NCBI GenBank assembly: GCA_009787135.1
Contig: WRGP01000148.1
Span: 1 to 7,370 of the forward strand
DNA from: Bacillota bacterium
GTDB lineage: Bacteria; Bacillota; Clostridia; Christensenellales; Aristaeellaceae
DNA length: 7,370 nt
Direction of reading: 5' to 3'
Part shown: positions 1 through 5,347 of the stretch, piece after piece
Numbering within the stretch: the stretch's first letter is position 1
Layout: every line of letters starts with the position of its first letter
Translations under genes and position numbers: made by a program
The notes under the pieces: model-generated
The model's database searches: none
Told to the model about the DNA's origin: nothing
The model's input: the letters and a program-made list of their open reading frames with translations, nothing else

Positions 1-335
1 CCTGCCGTTATTATATAGATAAGACGGGCCGGCGGGTCATTTTCGAATACGCCCTCATCGAGGGGGTCAACAGCGAGGCGGCGCACGCCCGCGCCCTGGC
101 GCAAAGGCTGCGCGGCATGCAGTGCCATGTGAACCTGATCCCGCTCAATCCCGTGCCGGAGCGCGGGCTGCGCGGCGCGGCGCCGGACCGGGTGGCCGCG
201 TTTGAAAAGACGCTAAAGGCCCTGCGCGTCTCCGTTACCGTACGGCGCGCGATGGGGCGTGAACTGTCGGGCGCGTGCGGCCAGCTTCGGCGCGGGTTTT
301 TGAAAGGCGCCACTACGGAAGGGAGCGATGCGTGA
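1..335 (+). CDS. rlmN: RlmN, dual-specificity 23S rRNA (A2503-C2)/tRNA (A37-C2) methyltransferase, C-terminal part
   Basis: This is the 3' end of a gene whose start lies before the window; about 110 codons are visible, reading in the frame of position 3 and stopping at TGA 333-335. RlmN is a cytoplasmic radical-SAM enzyme that methylates C2 of adenosine 2503 in 23S rRNA and A37 in some tRNAs. The visible part begins CRYYIDKTGRRV, followed by FEYALIEGVN and VNLIPLNPVP, all typical of the RlmN C-terminal half. Near the end is SGACGQL; the Cys codon at 276-278 matches the conserved C-terminal cysteine that carries the transient methyl group in this family. The radical-SAM CxxxCxxC motif is upstream of the window and cannot be checked. 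The stop overlaps the next start by one base (TGATG), which fits one transcription unit with the phosphatase and kinase, as in many Bacillota. Confidence 0.93.
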   Translation, partial: CRYYIDKTGRRVIFEYALIEGVNSEAAHARALAQRLRGMQCHVNLIPLNPVPERGLRGAAPDRVAAFEKTLKALRVSVTVRRAMGRELSGACGQLRRGFLKGATTEGSDA

Positions 336-1048
336 TGAGAACCGTCCTGCGTACGGATGTGGGAAAGGCGCGCAAGATCAATGAGGACGCCGCCTATGCG
401 GGGGGCTCTTTGTGCATCGTTTGCGACGGCATGGGCGGACACCAGGCCGGGGAAGTCGCTTCCAACCAGGCTGTGGATGTCATCACCGCCGCGCTATCGT
501 CCGAGGAGCCGTCCGTGTGCGGCCTGCTGGACGCTGTCGCGAAAGCCAACGAACATGTATACCGCAACTCCCTGTCAGACAAGCGCTTAACCGGCATGGG
601 CACGACGCTGACAATGCTGTGGATGGATGCGGGGCAGGTGATCCTCGCGCAGATTGGCGACAGCCGCGCGTATCTCCTGCGCGGCGGCGTGCTGCGCCAG
701 TGCACGCATGACCATTCCGTAGTCGCGGAGATGGTGCGCATGGGCTCGATTACGCCGGAAGAGGCGCGGACGCACCCCCGGCGAAACCTCATCACCCGCT
801 CGCTGGGCACCGACCCGCGCGTGGAGGCGGATATATTTGAAGTCAGCAGGCGTCCCGGGGACCGCTGGCTGATCTGTTCCGACGGGCTGACCGACCACGT
901 TACGGACGCGGAGATCGCCGCCATTCTGGCGGGCGATAACCTGTATGAGGCGGCGGATACGCTTCTCGCGCTTGCCCTGGACCGGGGCGGCTCGGATAAC
1001 ATCACCCTGATACTTCTGGAGGATGAGGGGGGGGGTGATACCCCGTGA
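335..1048 (+). CDS. prpC: PP2C-family Ser/Thr protein phosphatase (PrpC/Stp type)
   Basis: The product is 237 residues, a usual length for bacterial single-domain PP2C phosphatases. These metal-dependent cytoplasmic enzymes remove phosphate from Ser/Thr residues phosphorylated by the partner PASTA kinase. Visible motifs in order are NED (16-18), VCDGMGGHQAGE (29-40, metal-binding D31 and G32), GMGTTL (87-92), GDSRAYLL (108-115), DHS (126-128), ITRSLG (153-158), CSDGLTD (181-187, metal-binding D183) and GGSDNIT (218-224, metal-binding D221). No membrane segment is seen. I chose the ATG at 335 because it lies 9 bases after GGAAGGGAG (317-325) and gives the usual N-terminus (MRTVLRTDVGKARKINED); a longer in-frame start at 275 lies inside rlmN and adds residues foreign to the family. 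The last codons pass through a run of nine G (1027-1035), and the TGA overlaps the GTG of the kinase gene by four bases. Confidence 0.95.
   Translation: MRTVLRTDVGKARKINEDAAYAGGSLCIVCDGMGGHQAGEVASNQAVDVITAALSSEEPSVCGLLDAVAKANEHVYRNSLSDKRLTGMGTTLTMLWMDAGQVILAQIGDSRAYLLRGGVLRQCTHDHSVVAEMVRMGSITPEEARTHPRRNLITRSLGTDPRVEADIFEVSRRPGDRWLICSDGLTDHVTDAEIAAILAGDNLYEAADTLLALALDRGGSDNITLILLEDEGGGDTP
1018..1047 (+). promoter_or_regulatory. Ribosome-binding region of prkC with a G9 tract
   Basis: The kinase start is GTG at 1045-1047. GGAGG at 1018-1022 is 22 bases upstream, too far for a normal Shine-Dalgarno. The purine stretch GATGAGGGGGGGGG (1022-1035), with nine consecutive G at 1027-1035, ends 9 bases before the GTG and is the likely anti-SD contact, together with coupling to the overlapping phosphatase stop. 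The same G run encodes Gly-Gly-Gly near the phosphatase C-terminus, so any change in its length would change both the phosphatase tail and the coupling geometry. Confidence 0.5.
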
Positions 1049-2910
1049 TAGAGCGCGTATTGGCGGGCCGGTATAAGATTGTCGCGCCCATCGGCGAAGG
1101 CGGCATGTCCCGCGTGTGGCGCGCGCAGGATCAAAATACGGGCAAATCCGTCGCTGTGAAGGTGCTCCGTGACGAGTACCGCGAGGATGAGACGTTTGTG
1201 CGCAGGTTTGAAAGGGAAGCCCTGGCCGCGTCCAAGATGACGCACCCCAACATTGCCAACCTGCTTGATGTCGGCATGGAAGAGGACGGAACGCGCTATC
1301 TGGTCATAGAATATGTGCCGGGCAAGACGCTCAAGCAGTTCATTCAGGAGAGCGGCAGTATCCGCCCGGAGACCGCGGCGCAGATCATCATGCGCGTCCT
1401 CGCGGCGGTGCAGCACGCGCATCAAAATGGCGTCATCCACCGCGACATCAAGCCCCAGAACATTCTCATTGACAGGGAGGGCACGGTAAAGGTAGCGGAC
1501 TTTGGCATCGCGCACCTGGCCAATTCGCAGACCATGAACCAAGACACGGAGACCGTCATGGGGTCCGTGTACTATTTCTCTCCCGAGCAGGCCAAGGGCG
1601 CCGTTGTGGATGAAAAGAGCGATATCTATTCCGTTGGCGCCGTGTTTTACGAGATGCTCACGGGCCGGGTGCCGTTCACCGGCGATACGCCCGTCGCGAT
1701 CGCGATGAAGCATCTTCAGGAGCTTCCCGTGCCTCCCAGCGAGATCAATGGCGCCGTGTCCGCGGCTATGGATTTTGTGGTGCTGCACGCGATGGAAAAG
1801 CGGCCCCGCAACCGCTACGCCTCGGCGGCGGACATGCTGCAGGAGGTGCGGCTCGCGCTGGAGCATCCCGACACCATCCTGGCCGCGCGCGCGGAGGCGG
1901 ACCGCCGCGCGCGGGAGGCGCGCGCGCAAGAAAAGCGCAAGCAGCGCGCCCTAAGGCGCGTTCGCTGGATGCGCCGCGCCCTGGTGAGCGTCTTTGCCGC
2001 GCTTTTGTTCGCGGTCATCGCGCTGGCGGGCTATACGGTTACCGCGCAGATACTTCAAAGCCGGCGGCAGACCGTGGAGGTGCCCAATGTCATCGGCCTT
2101 AAAAATGATATAGGGATCAACGCGCTGCTGGAAGTAGAGCTGGAGATCATACCCCAGTACGCGGAGTATCCGCTTGTGCCGGACGGGTATATTGCCGATC
2201 AGAGCATCGCGCCCGGCACCTTTGCTCGGCGCGGCGATAAGATCACCATCATGATCTGCCAGAGCAAATACGATCTCTCCGCCCCCAATGTGGTGGGCAT
2301 GTCCGTTTCGCAGGCGCAGAAGACAATCATTGGCCTAAACATAGCGGTTGGGAATTTGACGTTTGAGACGAACCCGGCCACGCCCGATACGGTCATCGGG
2401 CAGACGCCCTCCGCCGGCACCCCCATCAAACGGGGCGATAAAATTGACCTGATCGTCAGCGGCGGCCGGGTGACCATGCCGGATTTGGTGGGGATGACAC
2501 AGCAGGAAGCGGAGCAGAAGGTGGTGGCCTACCGCCTTGCCATCAGCGACACGCCGTCCGTGGCCACGAATGATCCCGCCATGGTCGGTAAGGTGGTAAG
2601 ACAGATGCCGGCAGCGTATATGAGCGTGAGGCCAAACTCCACGGTGGTCGTTGAAATAGGCATTCCCGGCGACGTTCTGCTGGAGGAGGTCATTACGCTG
2701 GATCTGACAGCGCTTCAGCCCGGCCAAACCGTTACGGTCTGTTTGGTGGACGAAAACGGGGAGGAAGCGCGGATGTTCTCACGCACCCTTGAGGAACCCA
2801 TTGAAGAGCTGGATATAAGGGTCTATAGTCAAACACCGCGCGCCGCGCCGTATGTCGTATATTTTGACGATGAGCGGCGGTTTACCGGCACGGTGATATT
2901 CAAGCCATGA
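1045..2910 (+). CDS. prkC: PASTA-domain Ser/Thr protein kinase (PrkC/PknB/Stk1 type)
   Basis: A 621-residue membrane kinase that senses cell-wall muropeptide or lipid II through external PASTA domains and phosphorylates cytoplasmic proteins on Ser/Thr. The kinase domain spans about residues 10-273: Gly-rich loop IGEGGMSRV (16-24), catalytic K39 in VAVKVL, alpha-C E58, HRDIKPQN (132-139, catalytic D134), DFG (152-154), and an activation loop with several Thr (T163, T168, T170) before SPEQ (179-182). A basic, Arg/Ala-rich juxtamembrane helix (280-311) precedes one membrane segment (about 312-334). Outside the membrane are three PASTA repeats (about 343-407, 409-473 and 474-539), then a beta-rich tail (540-621) in a position like that of the Ig-like domain of B. 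subtilis PrkC, but I do not recognise its fold. GTG start, overlapping prpC by 4 bases; the stop overlaps rsgA in ATGA. All catalytic residues are present. Confidence 0.96.
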   Translation: MIERVLAGRYKIVAPIGEGGMSRVWRAQDQNTGKSVAVKVLRDEYREDETFVRRFEREALAASKMTHPNIANLLDVGMEEDGTRYLVIEYVPGKTLKQFIQESGSIRPETAAQIIMRVLAAVQHAHQNGVIHRDIKPQNILIDREGTVKVADFGIAHLANSQTMNQDTETVMGSVYYFSPEQAKGAVVDEKSDIYSVGAVFYEMLTGRVPFTGDTPVAIAMKHLQELPVPPSEINGAVSAAMDFVVLHAMEKRPRNRYASAADMLQEVRLALEHPDTILAARAEADRRAREARAQEKRKQRALRRVRWMRRALVSVFAALLFAVIALAGYTVTAQILQSRRQTVEVPNVIGLKNDIGINALLEVELEIIPQYAEYPLVPDGYIADQSIAPGTFARRGDKITIMICQSKYDLSAPNVVGMSVSQAQKTIIGLNIAVGNLTFETNPATPDTVIGQTPSAGTPIKRGDKIDLIVSGGRVTMPDLVGMTQQEAEQKVVAYRLAISDTPSVATNDPAMVGKVVRQMPAAYMSVRPNSTVVVEIGIPGDVLLEEVITLDLTALQPGQTVTVCLVDENGEEARMFSRTLEEPIEELDIRVYSQTPRAAPYVVYFDDERRFTGTVIFKP

Positions 2911-3803
2911 CGGAAGAAAGAACGAGGGGACGCCTCATCCGCGGCGTTGGCGGGCTTTATACGGTACGCGATGAGGCGGGCGCGGAATACACTTTGCGCG
3001 CGCGGGGGAAATTCAGGCGGGAGGGGCTCTCCCCGCTCGTTGGCGACAGGGTGCTCTTTACGCCCGGCAAGGGCGAGGCGCACGGCTGGCTGGAGGAGAT
3101 TCTGCCGCGCTCGTCACGGCTCGTCAGGCCGCCGGCGGCCAACGTAAGCCTTTTGGTCATCGTGCTGGCGGCGGAGCCGGCGCCGGATTGGCTGCTGGCG
3201 GACCGGTTGCTGGTGTACGCGGGGCAGTCAGGGTTTGACGCGCTGCTGTGCGTAAACAAACATGATCTTGACCCCGCGCTGCTGCCGCGTGTCCGGAGGC
3301 AATACGCGCCGTCGGGGTTTTCGGTCCTGGGCGTGAGCGCGTTGACGGGCGAGGGCATCGCACCGCTTCGGGAGCGCATGCGGGGAGAAATATGCTGCAT
3401 GGCGGGTCAATCCGCCGTGGGCAAGAGCACGCTGCTCAACGCCCTGTGCGGCCTTAGGCTCAAGACGGGGGAATTGAGCAAAATCCGCCGCGGCAGGCAT
3501 ACCACGCGGCATGCCGAGTTGCTGGAGGCGGACGGGCTTACCGTGCTGGACACGCCTGGCTTTAGTCTGTTAAAGCTGGATGCCGCGCTCGCGCCGGAAT
3601 GCCTTCAGAATTTTTACCCTGAGTTTTTAGGGCGCGGAGGCTGCCGGTTCTTGCCCTGCCTGCACGATCGGGAACCGGGCTGCGCGGTCCGCGCCGCCGT
3701 GGCGGCCGGCGATATCGACGAGGACCGCTATGAGCGGTACCGGGTGCTGCTATCCGAGGTGCGCGAGGCGTGGAAGGGAAGGTATAGGTCAAACGGGGGC
3801 TGA
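2907..3803 (+). CDS. rsgA: RsgA, small ribosomal subunit biogenesis GTPase (circularly permuted)
   Basis: The product is 298 residues, normal for the family. RsgA (YloQ/CpgA, YjeQ) binds the maturing 30S subunit and hydrolyses GTP to license late assembly at the decoding centre. An N-terminal OB-fold (about 1-75, with GDRVLFTPG at 46-54) is followed by a GTPase domain in permuted order: G4 NKHD (117-120), G5 SALTGEG (144-150), G1 GQSAVGKST (167-175), switch region RRGRHTTRH (194-202) and G3 DTPGF (215-219). The C-terminal zinc site is CRFLPCLHDREPGC, with C246, C251, H253 and C259. G1 has Ala where many relatives have Gly (GxSGVGKS), a tolerated variant. The ATG overlaps the kinase stop (ATGA) and no strong Shine-Dalgarno is seen, so expression probably depends on coupling to prkC. 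In B. subtilis this GTPase is a PrkC substrate, giving a functional reason for the neighbourhood. Confidence 0.96.
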   Translation: MTEERTRGRLIRGVGGLYTVRDEAGAEYTLRARGKFRREGLSPLVGDRVLFTPGKGEAHGWLEEILPRSSRLVRPPAANVSLLVIVLAAEPAPDWLLADRLLVYAGQSGFDALLCVNKHDLDPALLPRVRRQYAPSGFSVLGVSALTGEGIAPLRERMRGEICCMAGQSAVGKSTLLNALCGLRLKTGELSKIRRGRHTTRHAELLEADGLTVLDTPGFSLLKLDAALAPECLQNFYPEFLGRGGCRFLPCLHDREPGCAVRAAVAAGDIDEDRYERYRVLLSEVREAWKGRYRSNGG

Positions 3804-3813
3804 TTGGGCGCAA

Positions 3814-3827
3814 GGGGCCGCGGCCCC
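3814..3827. repeat. Perfect GC palindrome in the rsgA-rpe gap
   Basis: GGGGCCGCGGCCCC is a perfect 14-base palindrome about 10 bases after the rsgA stop, in the only sizeable gap (70 bases) of the operon. There is no T tract after it, so it is not a convincing terminator. It could be a processing or attenuation hairpin, or chance in GC-rich DNA. Confidence 0.35.
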
Positions 3828-3873
3828 GCGAGCCTCGCCGGGCTTTCACTGCGGTAAAGAAAGGAAGTTTTTC

Positions 3874-4527
3874 ATGCAACCCATTCGTATCGCGCCGTCC
3901 ATGCTGGCGTCCGATTTCACAAGGCTCGGCGAGCAGGCGCGGGCCCTGGAGGCGGCCGGGGCGGATATGCTCCATCTGGATGTAATGGACGGCATGTTCG
4001 TGCCCAATATTACCTTTGGCGCGTGCGTCGTTCAGGCGCTGCGGGCGTCCACCTCTCTGCCGCTCGACGTGCATATGATGGTGCGCGAGCCCGAACGGTA
4101 CATAGCGGATATGGTCGCCGCCGGTGCTTCCTATGTCACGGTGCATGTGGAGGCAACGCCGCATATCCACCGCGCCGTCCGGCAGATTCAGGAGCACGCG
4201 GGCGTGGTGGCGGGCGTCGCGCTGAACCCCGGGACGCCTGTTGGCGCCGTGGAATGCGTGCTGGGGGAGGTTGGGCTTGTATTGCTGATGACCGTCAACC
4301 CGGGGTTCGGCGGACAAAAGCTGATTGTCCCCGCGCTTGAAAAGATCTCACGGATGCGCGAGATGCTCACCGCCATGGGGAGCGACGCCTTGCTGGAGGT
4401 GGACGGCGGCGTAAACGCGCGGAGCGCCCGGATGTTTACCGGGCGCGGGGCCACGGTGCTGGTGAGCGGAACGGGTGTGTTTGACGCGCCGGACTGGGGC
4501 GCCGCCATGCGGGCTATGCGGGCATAG
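3874..4527 (+). CDS. rpe: Ribulose-phosphate 3-epimerase
   Basis: A 217-residue cytoplasmic TIM-barrel enzyme, the normal size for Rpe, which interconverts D-ribulose 5-phosphate and D-xylulose 5-phosphate in the pentose phosphate pathway. Signature stretches are IAPSMLASDF (6-15), LHLDVMDGMFVPNITFG (33-49), LDVHMMV (64-70), LNPGTP (117-122), MTVNPGFGGQ (139-148), EVDGGVN (175-181) and VSGTGVF (197-203). The metal and catalytic residues H34, D36, H67 and D177 are all present. The ATG at 3874 is supported by AAGGAAG at 3861-3867, six bases upstream; the frame stays open back to 3730 within rsgA, but that extension is not family-like. It is the last gene of the operon here; in B. subtilis thiN follows, but here the strand reverses. 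The last six codons repeat ATGCGG-GC(T/A) (MRAMRA) and form part of a hairpin. Confidence 0.96.
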   Translation: MQPIRIAPSMLASDFTRLGEQARALEAAGADMLHLDVMDGMFVPNITFGACVVQALRASTSLPLDVHMMVREPERYIADMVAAGASYVTVHVEATPHIHRAVRQIQEHAGVVAGVALNPGTPVGAVECVLGEVGLVLLMTVNPGFGGQKLIVPALEKISRMREMLTAMGSDALLEVDGGVNARSARMFTGRGATVLVSGTGVFDAPDWGAAMRAMRA

Positions 4528-4547
4528 CAGGCGCCCGGATAATTTTT
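4497..4547 (+). terminator. Candidate Rho-independent terminator overlapping the 3' end of rpe
   Basis: GGGCGCC (4497-4503) can pair with GGCGCCC (4530-4536). Inside lies a second stem, GCTATGC (4513-4519) with GCATAGC (4522-4528), which contains the TAG stop. A T5 run at 4543-4547 follows six bases after the outer stem. The location between convergent genes fits transcription stop for the operon. Weak points are the 9-base unpaired left arm (4504-4512) and the short T run. Confidence 0.45.
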
Positions 4548-4555
4548 AAATATAT

Positions 4556-4595
4556 AACAAACCTTTGGTCTGTAAATTTAGAACGCCGGTTTGTT
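4556..4595. repeat. Inverted repeat in the convergent intergenic region, possible bidirectional terminator
   Basis: AACAAACC (4556-4563) is complementary to GGTTTGTT (4588-4595) across a 24-base interior that also holds the palindrome TAAATTTA (4572-4579). On the + strand two further T follow; on the - strand an AT-rich tail follows. The region is markedly AT-rich compared with both flanks. The stem has moderate GC, so terminator function is only possible; it could serve either the rpe operon or the DUF218 gene. Confidence 0.3.
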
Positions 4596-4673
4596 TTCCG
4601 CGGGCGGCTATTCGTGTTTCCTGGCTATGCCGCGTCTATCGCCCAATAGGCGTATAGCCCGTTCAAAATAGGA

Positions 4674-5288
4674 TCACAGCCCATCCTTTGTAAGCGAATA
4701 CTTGACCCAGCTCGCCGTCTCCTGCAGACAGTTGCGAACAGCCATGGGCCATGTCTCCGCGTTTTGAGAGCCTGCCCCCGTGGCGGGAACGCCCGCCTTT
4801 TTGCAGATGGAGAGCGCGCGCCAAAGGTGATAATCGCTCGTGACCACGATCGCGGTGGAAAACCCTTCGGCGCGCATAATGGCCTTCGCGTTTGTGATAT
4901 TTTGAATCGTATTGTAGGAGTTGGGATCGCAGAGCACCGCATCCTGGGGAACGCCATTGGCCACGAGATAGGCCTTCATCGCGTCCGCCTCCGGCATCGG
5001 TTCGTTGCCGCCTTGGGCGCCCGTGGTGATGATCGTATCCGCGTAGCCACCCTCGTAGAGCGCCACGGCTACGTTCAGGCGCCGCCTGAGCGCGGGAGAG
5101 GGCGACCCATCGCGATAGACCTGCGCGCCTAGCACGATGAGGACATCCGCGGGTTCGGGCGCGTTCAACCGTTTCGCGTTCACCACAACGGACAAGACCA
5201 GAAAAGCCTCGAGAAAAAATAAGGCCGCCAATGCAGACAGTACATAGAGACGCCAGTTTTTATAAAAGGGTTTTCTCACTTTTCGCAT
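4674..5288 (-). CDS. Membrane-anchored DUF218 (YdcF/SanA-like) protein
   Basis: Read from ATG at 5288, the product is 204 residues. A short basic N-terminus (MRKVRKPFYKNW) is followed by one hydrophobic segment (about 13-36), which predicts an anchor with the rest outside the membrane. The DUF218 domain covers about 47-175: VLIVLGAQ (49-56), GSPSPALRRRL (61-71), ITTGAQGGNE (87-96), the acidic EADAMK (100-105), NSYNT (123-127) and VTSDYHLWRA (149-158). Relatives include SanA and YdcF; roles in envelope integrity and SAM binding have been reported for individual members, but the reaction is not settled, so I assign none. An upstream in-frame ATG at 5357 would add 23 residues and overlap the fibre gene stop; I prefer 5288 because it gives the standard anchor topology. 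No Shine-Dalgarno is evident before 5288. It is convergent with rpe and 59 bases downstream of the fibre gene on the same strand, so co-transcription is possible. Confidence 0.85.
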   Translation of the reverse strand: MRKVRKPFYKNWRLYVLSALAALFFLEAFLVLSVVVNAKRLNAPEPADVLIVLGAQVYRDGSPSPALRRRLNVAVALYEGGYADTIITTGAQGGNEPMPEADAMKAYLVANGVPQDAVLCDPNSYNTIQNITNAKAIMRAEGFSTAIVVTSDYHLWRALSICKKAGVPATGAGSQNAETWPMAVRNCLQETASWVKYSLTKDGL

Positions 5289-5294
5289 GCTGTT

Positions 5295-5324
5295 ACTATA
5301 GCATACAGGCGTCCTCTCGCGCAA
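5295..5324 (-). promoter_or_regulatory. Candidate sigma-A-type promoter for the DUF218 gene
   Basis: On the minus strand TTGCGC (5324-5319) is followed after 18 bases by TATAGT (5300-5295), with TG one base before it (5303-5302), an extended -10 form. Only six bases separate the -10 from the ATG at 5288, so a start at the usual distance would fall on or beside the A of the ATG. The -35 matches only in part, and no independent evidence supports it. Confidence 0.35.
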
Positions 5325-5347
5325 TCCGCCGTCAGGTTTGGAAATCG

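Noticed and set aside
275..334. N-terminal extension of the PP2C phosphatase
   Set aside because: It lies inside rlmN in another frame; the ATG at 335 has a well-placed Shine-Dalgarno and gives the family-typical N-terminus.
394..1929. A 511-codon open frame on the minus strand opposite prpC and prkC
   Set aside because: It is antisense to two genes with intact catalytic motifs, shows no recognisable domain, and is the kind of long open frame that third-position G/C bias creates.
3730..3873. N-terminal extension of rpe
   Set aside because: The added 48 residues overlap rsgA in another frame and are not part of Rpe; a good Shine-Dalgarno precedes the ATG at 3874.
4623..4659. Hairpin GGCTAT/ATAGCC downstream of the DUF218 gene as its terminator
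   Set aside because: The stem is interrupted by a 10-base bulge and no T tract follows on either strand.
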